Shown here one piece after another: positions 33,160-45,247 of a DNA stretch of 64,000 nt. The notes beneath the pieces are model-generated. The model saw only the letters and a list, made by a program, of their open reading frames with translations, was not told the origin of the DNA and ran no database searches. This DNA is from Hamiltosporidium tvaerminnensis (lineage: Eukaryota; Microsporidia; Dubosqiidae): contig JAKIMF020000007.1 of NCBI GenBank assembly GCA_022605425.2, positions 930,001 through 994,000 of the forward strand, read 5' to 3'. The position numbers and the translations under genes were made by a program. How positions within the stretch are numbered: position 1 is the stretch's first letter; each line of letters starts with the position of its first letter.

Positions 33160-35130
33160 TTAATATATTTTTCTTGATTCCTTAGCTATTTTTTTAATAA
33201 TCTTTGTAAGATTTAAAAGATGAGTTATATTATATAAACTTGAATTAGCAACGGATATTCGAAGGCATGAATTATATTCATCAAAGAGTAGAACTAAAGA
33301 AATTTCATTTTTAGCAATATATAAATCCTCTTCAATATCAATAATAAGAAATATTTCATTATTAATTGAATATTCCATAGATTCGATATCTTGTAAAGAT
33401 TTTACACGTTTTTTCCCTTCAATGAATGTTCTTTCGAGTGCATATTGGATTGTAGAACCATTGGAATATTTACCGCGATAATAATTTTCTAGGTCATCGA
33501 ACATTTCAGAAGAATCAATTCTGCCATCGAAATATATAAGTGGAATGGTATCATCGAAATCATGTGTAGTTTCTTTGTAATTATAGTATTTAATTGCCGA
33601 TTTTGAAATACCTTCAAAGTATTTGACTATTTCTGTTTTCAATTTATCGAACAATAAATTAAGTTTTTCATTAAATGGTATGGTGTTTTCCGTAATATTG
33701 ATTGAAGTTTCAAAAATATGATCTTCAGATATAAATATTGGTTCTTCGGTTCCTAGAGTATGTAATCTATAAATATTGTTATAATCATTCATTGAGTTTT
33801 CATTCAAAAAATATTTCTCTAGCGTTTTTAATATCATGTAAAAATCAATATTACGCGTATCACATCGTTTGTAAACTTTTAAAAATTGAAATATATCTGA
33901 AGCCACGTATTTTAGAAGTCCTCTTCCATCGTATACAACAAAATATTCAAATGTACAATCGTTAAGCTTGTTTTTGTAATATAATCTATATATTTCATAG
34001 GTTCTTAAGAGATTTTGTTCCATCTCGTCATCGGTGAAATATCTTTCATACCTAAATTCATAAAATAAAGAATTTAAGGAAACGAATTCCTCATTTTTAA
34101 CTTTCATATTCACCAAATCTCTTGTCTGATAGCCATCGAAATACACCCTTTTACCTTTTAGATATCTAAAAAATCTATCCACACATCCATCTTTACTTTG
34201 ATTTATCGGTAAAAGCTGGAACGATTCTAATAAAATTGAAATCATTGAATTATAATTTATGTTATAAGACTTGAAATGCTTCAAAGTTCTTAAACTATCG
34301 CTTGAAAGCATTGAAACATGTCCTTTTATTTTGTATTTGAATAACAATGTATTGAATTCTATACCTTGGCTAGTCAAGTGTTCTTCATATTGATTTATAT
34401 CAGTTTTGAGAAAATCTGGGATGTATATAATTACATTGTTTAAAACCTGGTTATTTTGTCCATAAATCTCTTGAAGTAGATTCGATATTATCGAGATATC
34501 TAAATTGGATAATTTTTCGTTAGAAAATGTTGCAATGTAACAATCATCGTTTCTATACTCCATGTGATCAGATTTCGAAAAAGATTTTTCAATTTTTGAA
34601 GCTATATATTTCAACCTGGATCCTGTCAATGTAAACTCACCAAATACTTTAAATGTTTTACCTATTCTGTCCTTTACACGTCTGTAAAGACACATACCTT
34701 TTTTGTCGAAAATATGACAGACATTATCATCACAACTTGATATATCAGTTTTCTCTTTAAAATAATTAGACGAATTAAGAAAATTATAGTGAGATTCTAT
34801 AATTTTTCTTGGTCCAAAAATTTCTTTTGGATTATATTTTAACGATGAACAATAGAAAGGTGTATTTTGATTATTTATAACGGTAATAATATCTTTCAGA
34901 AGTTCCGAATTTTCTTGTTTAATATCATAAAAAACAAAGTATTTTTTATTTTCACATGAGATATATGCTTCTTTCTGTTTTATTATACTATTGTGTACGA
35001 TATCATTGATACATTCACCAAATTTAATCTTATCACTTTTTATAGATTGAGAATATGCTTGTTTCATAGCAGTCAATTCCGCACAAAGACATTTACTTCC
35101 AAATACCAGCCAAAAAAAATTTACTTTCAT
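33160..35130 (-). CDS. Large predicted secreted protein, unknown family
   Basis: 656 residues from ATG 35130. The N-terminus (KVNFFWLVFGSKCLCAELTA) fits a cleavable signal peptide with a site near residues 17-19; no later membrane helix is evident. The mature chain is rich in Lys, Asn, Ile and Tyr with scattered Cys and mixed helix and strand propensity. I recognise no domain. The uninterrupted frame of almost 2 kb in such AT-rich DNA makes it a real gene. Secreted lineage-specific proteins are common in microsporidia and some act on the host; nothing here shows that directly. Confidence 0.8.
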   Translation of the reverse strand: MKVNFFWLVFGSKCLCAELTAMKQAYSQSIKSDKIKFGECINDIVHNSIIKQKEAYISCENKKYFVFYDIKQENSELLKDIITVINNQNTPFYCSSLKYNPKEIFGPRKIIESHYNFLNSSNYFKEKTDISSCDDNVCHIFDKKGMCLYRRVKDRIGKTFKVFGEFTLTGSRLKYIASKIEKSFSKSDHMEYRNDDCYIATFSNEKLSNLDISIISNLLQEIYGQNNQVLNNVIIYIPDFLKTDINQYEEHLTSQGIEFNTLLFKYKIKGHVSMLSSDSLRTLKHFKSYNINYNSMISILLESFQLLPINQSKDGCVDRFFRYLKGKRVYFDGYQTRDLVNMKVKNEEFVSLNSLFYEFRYERYFTDDEMEQNLLRTYEIYRLYYKNKLNDCTFEYFVVYDGRGLLKYVASDIFQFLKVYKRCDTRNIDFYMILKTLEKYFLNENSMNDYNNIYRLHTLGTEEPIFISEDHIFETSINITENTIPFNEKLNLLFDKLKTEIVKYFEGISKSAIKYYNYKETTHDFDDTIPLIYFDGRIDSSEMFDDLENYYRGKYSNGSTIQYALERTFIEGKKRVKSLQDIESMEYSINNEIFLIIDIEEDLYIAKNEISLVLLFDEYNSCLRISVANSSLYNITHLLNLTKIIKKIAKESRKIY

Positions 35131-37362
35131 AATAATCAGATTTCATTTTATTAAATAGTTTTGTAAATTCTTCAATTTATCATAAAAAATCTAATAAGGG
35201 TCTTAAGTATCTCTATATTACATTTTACAATGCCTAAAATCAGTTTTCAAATATATTTCAGGATTAAATTTAATTTATCAAATTAATTTGTTTAATTTTA
35301 AGAACAATCTGTTTTTATTATGTAATAGCTTATTTAAATTTATTAATTCGTATATCAGAAAGAAATTTAAATCTTATGTTAAAGTTAATGTTTTTATTAT
35401 CTTTATTATTCTAGAATTTCATTTTTGGTTGATTAGATTAAAACACAAAACAATTAAGAGTTTCAAGAAGGAATGTTGCTTTTTAATAAAAAGATATTAA
35501 AGCCTTTTTAATATGTGCAAACATTTTTAAACCATTTTTTATTGTAGCAAAAAAGGTAATAAGTATATTTTACCTGATTTTGGAACATAATGTTTTTCAT
35601 GTTTTTTGAAGACTTATTCTAACCTTCGAGTAAATCTTAAAAAAATATTTAGTTTCCATATTTAATCGACTGTCAATACTGAAAATTTTAAAAGATCCTT
35701 ATTCAGTTTTCTTCAATCGATATATTTTGCTTTTTAATAAATTTTAAACTATTAATCTGTGACTCGTTCTTTGTACGTCATAAATTTGCACTTATGTTTA
35801 ATTTTCGTTATGTAATCTTGAATTTTTGCTTTTTTTAACACTTTCGTTAAATACAACCATTTTAGTGTTGGTTTATGTCTTCGTTATATTTGTTTAGTTT
35901 ATATTGCTTCAGATATTTGGTTAACTCATGGTTCATATTTGATTTTTTTGCAATAAGTTAAGACTGTGTTGTGATCTGTTTATTTTAAAAAATTATTATG
36001 TTTTGGATGTTACTTTTATTTTTGGTTCTTTTTATCTTTAAATGACATAGAAATCCATATTTTTATTGCATAAAGCTCTCTTGTGGGCTTATTCTATGTC
36101 ATATATTGGTATTCATTGATATTCAGCCTCAATCGAAATTATTTCCATATGTGAAAATAAACGGACTGAATGTTTCGTACGAATTCTAAATACTGGAATA
36201 TGTCTCATTCATACTGTATTTCTGGTTTGAGGTACTCTAATGGTTTTTTTAGTTGCAATGCCTTTTCATTGAAACATAAAGTTTTTTATTTAATAAATAT
36301 CATATACTTTTATAAATGTCGATTATTTCATTTAGTTTCTTTTACATATAAGATGTTGTCAATTTCATACAACGAATACTTTAATAACATTCCTTTAAAA
36401 TGCTTTTGACAGTTATTCGCAACAATTATGCCTAAAATGTATGTGATATCCATTTATCGTCGAGGAAATTGCCAGAATTGTCATAATTTCCGATAAATAG
36501 GTAGATATACTTCCCGAACAACAGTTTCTTCATTAGTCACGAGTTTCTACTGAATAGAGATCCGGCTAAGACATAAATTTGCGACATTTATGTAGTATTT
36601 AGAGGCGCATAAATGCGACAGCAACTACTCAGATCTTTTACATAACTTATATAATTTGAAAAGTATTTTATGCTATATTCAAAGGCCTATATTCCGAAAT
36701 GAATTGATGGAGTTGGTTTTACGGCTTTGAAATATCAATATCCAAGGCCAAATCATTTTTTCCACACTATTCACGCAAAGAGCTGCAAACTAAGTTCATA
36801 GAAAAATTTTTATGGTTTCCATGATCTTCTTTCTTCTATACAAATCTCCAAAGAGCAACCTGAAATAAAAATGATTTTTATTTCTCCGAACATATATACG
36901 ATAATTTTACAGTATTGAATTTAATAATTTCAAACAGATGGTTTTTTTGTTTGTTTATTATTTCTTCATCGCGAAACTAAAAAATAAAATATTATTCTAC
37001 AATTAATTATAAACAAAACTGTTTCAATATTTACTCACCTATTCGAGTCATGTTCTACATCTCGAGGTTTAAGCATGAAAGAAAAGAAGGCCAAATATTA
37101 TGTTGCTGATCATTCTCTAGTATTTCCTGGTGGTGTTCTTTTGCACATAAAGCCGGTTTTAAGAGCCTAAACCATTTCAAAATTAACATGTTTTTCTATT
37201 TTCGCTAAAAAAAAACCTCTACTCTATTCCTATATATATCATCCTCAATTTTTTATCTCAGATCATTTATATAAAGTTCATCATTTATTTTTCTATTTGT
37301 TTCCTTTAATATGTTTTAATTCGGGGTTATAAGTGTTTTGCTTGACTAGACCGTGGTATATA
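35131..37362. other. Gene-free region
   Basis: 2.2 kb with only short T-rich ORFs. A GC-richer stretch at about 36420-36640 may be an old insertion but matches nothing else in the window that I can see. Confidence 0.45.
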
Positions 37363-37440
37363 TCCCATACAATACCCCAAACAATGATTTTCACATTATT
37401 TTTACACACGCATTGCAAGTAGATGGTTTTTAATGTGTTA
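37363..37440 (-). repeat. Decayed 5'-end fragment of the ~740-bp retroposon
   Basis: ccaaacaatgattttcac...cacacgcattgcaag.agatggtttttaatgtg parallels ccaaacaatgatctcacac...cacactctttgccaattagaaagttttttatgt at the sense 5' end of the full copies. Only about 80 bp is recognisable. Confidence 0.5.
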
Positions 37441-38285
37441 GGCTTACTTCACTTTCAACAATTAAACAACCGTACCAAATATTTTATATTGCCAAGTTTT
37501 GTTAAAAAAATTATAAATTTTCTTGCAGTAATGCAATAAGATACAAATTCATGAGAATTTTATACACAAATACTCAAAAAGGCATATAATATTCTAAAGG
37601 TATTAATTTTCTTCAAAAAAATGAACATTATTTAACAAAATATGAAAATTGAATATTTGCTGAAGCTGAGAATCTTTATCAAAAAATATTCCTAATTATA
37701 AATTAGATTGAGCGGTTTCTATATTTCAAAATTAACTTTATAATTCTGTAAATGTATTTTTTTCGTGTTTTAAAATATTTATAGATTTTTTACCCGTAAA
37801 AAAAGTCTACCGTTTATGATAAATTTACATAATAATAAATTTTATTTAAAGTACAAGTAGGAAATAAAATTCTAAAAAGATTTTAATTTGCTATTAATTA
37901 ATAATTACAAAAATATAATTTTTTATAGTTTATTCTGGAAATATAATGTGCTTTCAATTATTATTACTTGAATTTTGCTATGGTAAAACTGTATTCATAA
38001 ATAAGTTAAAATACAATGCACATATATTAATAATCTCATACAACATTTTATAGCTTAATAAGTTATAATCAAGCATTTATTCGTTTAATAAATCTAAAAA
38101 TTATTTCATTTTAAATATTTTTGTATTACCATATCTAAATATTTTTGCTTTATATCGTATCTAAATGATTAAATTAGATAACAGAAATATCTAAATAGTG
38201 TATTTAATATAAAAATAAAATTTATTAATTATATGATGATTATTAATGATACAGATATTGATTCCTAGCTATTTTTTGAATGCTT
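37441..38285. other. Intergenic AT-rich DNA
   Basis: About 850 bp downstream of POT1 (minus strand); nothing recognised. Confidence 0.5.
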
Positions 38286-39760
38286 TTACAACGAAAGTGA
38301 ATTTTTTATGTCAAAAATGGCATCTAAAATATGATGTTTAAATCCTTCATCACTTGAAACAGACATAATTAAAATATCCAAAGGCTTTGTACTATGAATA
38401 GAAAAATTCTCATCCCTAAAAAAATATTCCAAAATTTTGCCTCGACATAATGCGACACAAGAACCCGATGTATCTTTGAGAATAAATCTGCAAATGTTAA
38501 TTTTATCAATATTACAATTAGAATTTTGAAAAACATGTTCTTCAATTGAGTTTTTATTGATATCGGTTAATTTACAAGCTCTACAAAAATATAAGCATAA
38601 TATTCTAAATGGAAAATGGAATTTAACTGTTGCTTTGATTCGATGTAACCCGGATATCTTAATATTATAAATAGGTACAGTTTGTAAAGAGCTTAGGCCG
38701 TATGCAATTTCATCGTTGCTTAAAATAGAAGTCAAAAACGATTCTTTATATCTTTCTTGTTCCTGGTATATCGATTGTCTTAACACATGTCCATTGTCTA
38801 CATTTAATATTGTGCACTTTCTAAGTTCTGACATATGAGCTATTAGGATAAAATCTTTATCTGATAATCTTAAGTTTTTAAAAAGATATATTTCGTTTAT
38901 TTCTAATGATTTTGCCATTTCTGCATGTTTGTCCCATGCTTTAACATAAAGTATCATATTATTAGCAAATTCCTCATCACAAATTACATTTTTAATGTTA
39001 CAATTCACTGTATAATCTATTAAAGTTAAAATTACCAAATTATTTTTTTCTATTTGTCGATTAATTAGTAATCCACAAAAATCGAAATAGCAAGTTTCTT
39101 TTAAATCACATATTTTCAATTGTCTCACATATTTCTGATTATTTTCTAAATAAATATTTCTTAAACAAGTAATTCTATTTTCTTCATATATATTTTCCGT
39201 ATAAAGATTGTTAGTAAAAAAATTATAAATTAATTTTACTTCATTTTGTTTTCCTGTTATTGCTATATTAGGTTTAATTAATTTAATATTTTTATTTTTA
39301 TTATATCACCGTTGTTAAATCCAAAAGGAAATAATGGAGTTTTAGAAAATATTTTTACAAATATTTTGTTGGTTTCCATGCTTTCATCGGTAATTATAAT
39401 TGTAGATACCCAATCACTTCCTTTGGATTGCTTTGGTTCAAGATATCCTACAACAATACCAATTACGTTACAATATTTATTCATTTCCATTTTATTTAAG
39501 GCGACATAATCAGTAGGATTAGAATATTTTTTAATTTGATATTTTGTATATTCAATTTTAGAATCGTTAGTAATTGTAATTTTATCTTTTTCTAAAATAA
39601 AAATACCGGTAATCTGTATCCATTCATCATCAATTGCTTGATTGAAAGTATCGATTAGATTTTTCGGAAATTCTATTAAAAATGTTTTGTTGTTTGCCTT
39701 TATTTGTAAAAATGGCTTTTCTTCGAATATTTTTTTCATTATTTGACCACAAAAGTACAT
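38286..39760 (-). CDS. POT1: POT1-like telomeric single-strand DNA-binding protein, frameshifted
   Basis: Predicted to bind single-stranded telomeric DNA. Segment 1 (39760-39278, 160 codons from ATG) ends with the POT1 OB1 signature: NVIGIVVGYLEPKQSKGSDW, then IIITDES, then a GDIIKIK strand, matching human NVYGVV.F.PPYLSKGTDY / IVDQ / GDIVRFH. Segment 2 (about 39290-38286, one base out of frame) continues the same fold (PNIAITGKQNEVKL) and then the second OB fold, with YVKAWDKHAEMAKSLEINEIYL matching human ILVYDNHVHVARSLKVG. GTG 39128 is not a real start. The shift lies in an A/T-rich tract at about 39278-39299. A 47-nt GT..AG intron would also restore frame but would remove the conserved GDII strand. 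Together about 491 residues. Confidence 0.82.
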
Positions 39761-39849
39761 TTTTTTGTGTTGGGGTATTTCAATGTTAACCTAAAATTTC
39801 TTAAAATATATTTTAAAAACCAAAGTAAAAAAAATAAAAATAAAAAAAT

Positions 39850-39965
39850 TAATGATTTTATAGGTTTGAATAGAAGAAGAAAGGATGATGATTAAAGAAT
39901 TAGAAGAAAATTCATAGAATTCAAAACAATTGAACCCAGAATTTAAGTTAATAAATTATCGATTG
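39850..39965 (+). pseudogene. Extreme 3' end of an RLE retrotransposon (copy 5)
   Basis: Reads EEERMMIKELEEN then stop then ttgaacccagaatttaag, matching the last coding residues (EEETKVVKEVEEN) and the aacccagaattt 3' UTR of the element at 16060-19870. It lies about 90 bp upstream of the POT1 start. Confidence 0.65.
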
Positions 39966-40289
39966 AAAATAATCAAAATCCAAATATTTTTATTTTAGAT
40001 TCCGTACAAGAAATGCTAGAAAGAATGAAGTTGATTTTTAATAATTTTCACCCTTTTTAGATTTGAACGGTTTCAAAACATTTTTAAAATTCAATATTCC
40101 ACCCAATATTGTAGAAGATATATTCGGTTGTCCAAAATATTCAAATTTAGCCTTTATGAACTTATAGATTTTTCATTTATATTCTTTATAATTTTAACCG
40201 AGCAATGCAAATATTTTTAACTGCTATTTGATCAAAACATAAGTTAAAAACATATTCCTCGCTTTTAAATAATTATTCTAGTTATTTTA

Positions 40290-41140
40290 CCGATTAATTC
40301 TCTTCCTCAAAATCCGATGCTTCATTTTGGTTTATTGTCGGCTTTTTCATTGTAGTTACACCATTGAATTTATGGGGTAAAATATTTCTGGTATTTAATA
40401 GTCTAACTCCATCATTCCCCTTTCCACCTAGCTTTACAAGAGGTGTTGGTCGGCTATGCACCTATGCACCTTTAATACCGCATTTTACACTATATTCAAA
40501 CTCTCTCTGGTATTAGTCTCGATAAATTTCTTTTCTACTTTTGAAAAAAAAATTATTTCGACTGTCTTTTTGAGAATTATCGACTGAATGGAGTCTCTAC
40601 ACTCATGAATATTGTAGTTCTTTTAAGATTAATTTCATGGTATTTTGTTCCAATAAGATCCCAGATTATCACATAATGAATTATTTTAATTCTAAATATA
40701 TAAATGATACCTATCTCGTTTGGTTAATAGATCATAAAATTATTCTCCTTTAAGTTTCAACTATTTGAAGTGAATATTGGGAAATAATTCCTAATTCATT
40801 GAAGGTAAAAGTATCAGAATATTGTCGCCAAATGAATATTTCTAGCCTATTAAATAGAATTTTGACATCTGTTTTTTTGTGGCGTTTACACTTATATCTG
40901 TATACACATTTTTAAAAATTCCTTGGATTGAGATACTTTTAATTCGTTTTGTAAATTTTGATTTATATCTGTTGTAACAGGTGTTCGTAGATTTGCACTT
41001 CATTATGTCATGTGATATAGTTATTTAAGTATTTTTTGCATCTAGTCGATAAATGCTCAACCATATTACAAGATTGATTATATGGTGATCTTTTATGTAA
41101 ATTTTCATCAAGATTTCTATCCTGAAATATCTTAACACGT
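40290..41140 (-). pseudogene. 5'-truncated RLE retrotransposon fragment (copy 3)
   Basis: The minus strand reads IFQDRNLDE... , NMVEHLSTRCKK, NNYIT.HNEVQ and, at the 3' end, KPTINQNEASDFEEEN then stop, matching the C-terminal endonuclease segment of the long copy. Frames shift repeatedly. Here the codon after QDRN is sense, which supports the view that TAA at 16958 in the long copy is a mutation. Confidence 0.85.
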
Positions 41141-41312
41141 TTAATCAGGTTGCTTAATATTTTACTTCTCACTCGTTTAACAAAGATATTAACATTTTTA
41201 CTGAATAAAAACATGATTTAACTCTAACGTAAAGGATAAAAATATCCTATTTTTGTTGAAACCTAATATTAAATAAGTATATAAAAAATAGGATCAAATA
41301 TTCTTTATTTTC
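41141..41312. other. Short spacer between retroelements
   Basis: AT-rich DNA between RLE fragment copy 3 and the left target-site duplication of retroposon copy 2. Confidence 0.5.
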
Positions 41313-42109
41313 CATGGCTCGGAAGTGGAGGGAGGATAACCACATAGTGGAGGGAGGATAACCACATAAAAAACTTTCTGCTTGGCAATGAGTGTGTGAA
41401 ACTGGTGTGAGATCATTGTTTGGATTTTTGGTGGGAATAAAACCACACTACATCTTCGGTTGTTCCATGAGAGTTGTTATGAGGAGGAGAGGTCTACGAA
41501 ATGGCGAAACTTTTTTTACAAATATATTTGTAGTTTTTTATGTAACCAGATTGCAGACCGCAGCTGAACATGTAGGTAATTGCCATGTAAAAGCATGGAA
41601 ACCTAGCCTTGCTCACTCGGGTTAGAAGACTTAGCGCCTGGGAGATATAAAAATAAAACCCATTAAAAGCCGGGAGAGCTAAGTAGCAGGTTATACCTGT
41701 TGGTATGACATTGCACTGTCTAGGTGGACCCCATGTAATTCTCTGAAATATATCTTAGCTAGAAGTTTATTGGGTTCAGAAAGTGTAGAGTAAGTGGGAA
41801 TGCTGCATAGTCTTGGGGGAGCCCAGGGGGGGCTTCGGCCTTCGATCACACTCCATGCAACGGACATTAACGAACTCCGGGCAACTGCCTCGCCAATTGA
41901 TTAGGTTCTACACACCTGGTAGATGAAAGGCTTTGGGATGTAGGTATCGCAGGGGTTACCGATGGAGTGTTGGGGTAGCAGTTATTTATGTTAAACCTAG
42001 AACTGCGTTAATGTCATAAAAACAAATATAACACTTGCCACTATTTTAAAAAGATGTGATACTTTTAAATAAAGTTCTAATTTTTAAAAAAATTTTTCAT
42101 GGCTCGGAA
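41313..42109 (+). mobile_element. ~740-bp retroposon family, copy 2, with 12-bp target-site duplication
   Basis: The element is 41325-42097, sense strand plus, flanked by perfect direct repeats CATGGCTCGGAA at 41313-41324 and 42098-42109. It starts GTGGAGGGAGGATAACC and ends in an AT-rich tail (..aaataaagttctaatttttaaaaaaattttt). A 22-bp 5' segment is duplicated (41325-41346 and 41347-41368). The duplication length and the tail fit target-primed retroposition. A 77-codon open frame (41392-41625), also open in copy 4, lacks an ATG, so coding is doubtful. Confidence 0.9.
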
Positions 42110-43114
42110 TAGCGCTTAATGTTTTTATAGATGAGGTTTTTTTAGTTATTATACCACAGTTACACAAAAATACCAAATTAAGATTTATTTTTTGTAGTAA
42201 AAAATATTCACAAATCTGTTTTTGCAAAGGAATATGTTCATAGGTATGTAGAAATTTTAAAAAAAATTTTATATAAAAATTCTTGTTAAGCCAAAAAAAT
42301 CAAATATTAAAAACGAAAAAAATAGTGAAAAATGTAGAATATAGAAATATATCGAGCTGACATGTGTAATAAAAGCGTATTTTGTTAAATCTGATAGAGA
42401 AGTCGGTTTAATTTTATATTAGGAAAAAAATTACTTTGTTTAAAATTTGAATAGGAAAAAAATAAATGCAGATTCAAAAGTTCTTTTTAACTTTGCTTGT
42501 TTTGGTTGAAAACATAGTTGAAAGTAGTGTTCATTAATTCTAAAGAAAGTTTGGCTTGACCTCTATGCATGCTCGTTTAAATGGCAGTTGGTTATAAGTT
42601 TACAAAAGTTTTACAAAATACTAAGGTTTTCTTTAAAAATAACCAAAATAGACATGCGGGTCTGAAGAAACAGAATGAGTTAGTGGATAATTTCAATTTT
42701 TTATAGAATTGCGGTTTTATGTCTTATTTGAACAATACTTTTCTTTATTTTTAGTAAACCATCCATATTCATAATTCTTATCGCTTGCAAAATACATAAA
42801 ACTAAAAATTTTCTTTTCAACCTCCTAGAGTAGCTGTTAGCAAAAGGACTCTTCTGTAATTTAAATAATTTTAGTATTAGCAAAAATTTTCATGTTCTAG
42901 ATTTAATCTCTGACTTTAATTTGTGGAAGCAGTAATTAATTGTTAAATAGATTTTCGTAGAAGTTGGTTCGAGGTTTGGATTGTATAAAAAGCCTTAAAA
43001 CGTTTTTTTAGATAGCTAGTCTTATCAAATCAAATTTGGAATTTTTGTTTTTCAAATACACAATTATGCATATAATCGCTACCAATATGTTAGTTTTAAA
43101 TATACATTAATAAA
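42110..43114. other. Gene-free DNA between two mobile elements
   Basis: 1 kb without a supportable gene; AT-rich, no RNA recognised. Confidence 0.45.
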
Positions 43115-45247
43115 TGTCACGGGCTAATAAACCCCCCCATGTTCAATAGAACCACCGTTATTTCTATACATTTTTAATCTTGATAACACCCTTTATTTTT
43201 TTCATATAGGACTTAAATTTCTATATCCTTATAACGCATTTATTCCCCTTATTTCTATAAACCTTCATATTTTAGTTTCGTTTCCAATATTTCTTATCTA
43301 TCCTTTCTTAACATTTCTTTTGTATAAACAATAGGATGTGTTAATTGGGAATAAAATATTTAATAAAACTTTATATTTTTCTTTTCAGTTCTTTTTATGA
43401 TTCTTTCAGTTTTTTGCATTTTTTAGTATTTGTAAAGCAAAATTTCGTTGTATAATTCGAAACAGACACTTAAAAACACAACATTTATATAAATTTATTT
43501 AATGCTTTCATATTATTTGTTTTTTTTCTAAGTATTCAGTTTATATATATATAAAAATATAATGTAATCAAAATTCCAAAGATTGTAAGTTGTAAAAATA
43601 GGCAAGAAAAGAAATTCTTACAACATATTTAAAAACCGGTCAGTATCCAGCTGAGTATTCCAAAGAAGAAAAGGGGTTGTTAAGGCAGAGGGCAGAACAT
43701 TTTACAATGCTCGGAGATTATATTTGTTTTAAACGACGCGATCATCTAATAAGAGCCGTTTTTGGATTTAAAACAGTCTTAATTAAACAAATCATTCAAA
43801 CAGAGCATGCGCTTGCACACATCAGAGTAAATAAAATGATGGCTTTATTTGTAGAAAAATACTATGGGATTCCCAAGGCATACATAAAAGAGTATGTAAA
43901 AGACTGTGAAGCATGTACTCGATTCAATTGTCTAAAAACAATTCAGCCAATATATATAAATCATATTACCAAAATACATGCTCTTTTCATAATGGAATGC
44001 GTAGATTGTATGAGATTTAGTGCTTAAATTATCAATATAGCTGGATTCTTAATTAATCGATACACATGAAATATCCCTGGAGCTTTAAGAGGATTGATTA
44101 AACTTCGGAATTATTAAGAGATTTATTAAATTTTTATTTGACAAATTTTGGGTCTCAGGGGGCAATACAATCGAATAACCTTCGAGTGTTTAAAAATGCC
44201 CTACTCGAAGCTTTTTAACAGATCTTAACATCAAAATTATATATGGAAGACCACGCAGCCAAATGCGCAAGGTCAAGTGTAAATCAGACCATAAAAAGAT
44301 GACTAGCGAAGAAATTGCATGAAACAGGTGAAAGAAGAAGGATTGAACATCTTAATAATGTTGTTTATGCATATAAAAGATATGTAAATAGTGCAAAAAA
44401 CAAATCTCAATTTATGCTTTTTTCGGACAATCAGGTTTTAACAATTCACTTTCTGAAAGCATTATAGTTGAAAACGAAGCCAGTACGATAGTGCCTGATA
44501 TTGATATAGATCCTGACATAGTTTTAGTCGAAGAAAATGCAGGGGATACACAATGGACCTAGAAATCGCTTTTTATCTACAAATGAATTTACTAAAACCG
44601 TTACCACATATAATAGCTGATGATCTCGGAAGCGATAGTAAGATTCGTTCGGATGTGGCTAAGAATTTTAAAACGCATAGAAAAAGAATTATAGAAAGCA
44701 AAAATTCGAATGAATTCAAGTGAGATTTGTCTATTGGAGATCAAGTTTTGATAAAAAAAAGGGACTTCGATATGAATACTAAAACTAAAAGCGCGCCTTT
44801 TGACTCTTTTTACGTTGATTTTGTTTTTAAAGTTATAGCTATTTTGATGAACAACATGATTGAAGTAAAAAACAATGATGGTGTGACAAGTAAAGTTTTT
44901 AGAGGCGTAATAAAACGAACTTAATTTAGTTTACATTGCAATTATAATAAATATTTTTCATTATTTAAGTATTATCATCAAAGTTTTTATTTTTATTCTG
45001 GTAAAAATTGAAATATTTTTTATTGGCGGGAAATGTAAGTTAAAAACTACATAAGTATTTTTTAAACAGACCCCTGTTAAATTCTGAGAAAAAATCACGT
45101 CCTTTTTTTCAAATATATGGCCTTAGCTAAAATTATGAAAATTACGGGGGTTCTATAAATCATTAGAAATTACAGGGGTTCTATAAATCATGAGAAAATA
45201 AAAGAGGTGGGTATATAGGAAATACGGGGGTGTATCTGCCCGTGACA
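43115..45247 (+). mobile_element. Ginger-like DNA transposon with gypsy-type integrase, decayed
   Basis: 2,133 bp. The termini are inverted: TGTCACGGGCTAATAAACCCCCC at the left and its near-complement (..CGGGGGTGTATCTGCCCGTGACA) at the right. Imperfect complementarity continues inward (left aatagaaccaccgttatttcta, right tagaaattacaggggttcta). The interior encodes an integrase: ILTTYLKTGQYP, the HHCC zinc finger (H-A-L-A-H ... CEACTRFN) and a degenerate rve core, on the plus strand. TGTNR...YNACA ends plus a gypsy-like integrase without gag or RT are the definition of Ginger elements. The flanks are taaa and ttaa, a 4-bp target duplication with one mismatch at best. Confidence 0.72.
43605..44924 (+). 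pseudogene. Integrase/transposase remnant of the Ginger-like element
   Basis: The first open stretch (about 43605-44027) gives KEILTTYLKTGQYPAEYSKE, RAEHFTMLGDYICFKRRDHL and the zinc-binding domain H-x3-H...C-x2-C; this order resembles GIN1, a host gene derived from Ginger transposons. The core from 44030 to 44540 is readable only across frameshifts and stops (GSQGAIQSNN, RRIEHLNNVVYAYKR). A C-terminal piece (44727-44924, SIGDQVLIKKRDFD...) matches the small beta-barrel region of such integrases. The gene is not functional. Confidence 0.75.

Noticed and set aside
35288-36409. Short T-rich ORFs downstream of the gap near the secreted 656-aa gene
   Set aside because: Typical chance ORFs in AT-rich sequence.
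39264-39310. 47-nt GT..AG intron in POT1 with a CTAAT-ATAG end
   Set aside because: It does restore the frame, but it has a poor 5' site and would delete the conserved GDIIKIK strand of the OB fold.
41392-41625. 77-codon open frame conserved between retroposon copies 2 and 4 (also 62786-63019)
   Set aside because: It starts only at GTG, is broken in copies 1 and 3, and the two intact copies are simply young; no evidence of coding.
43115-45247. Ty3/gypsy LTR retrotransposon interpretation
   Set aside because: Termini are inverted, not direct, repeats and there is no RT, RNase H or gag trace.
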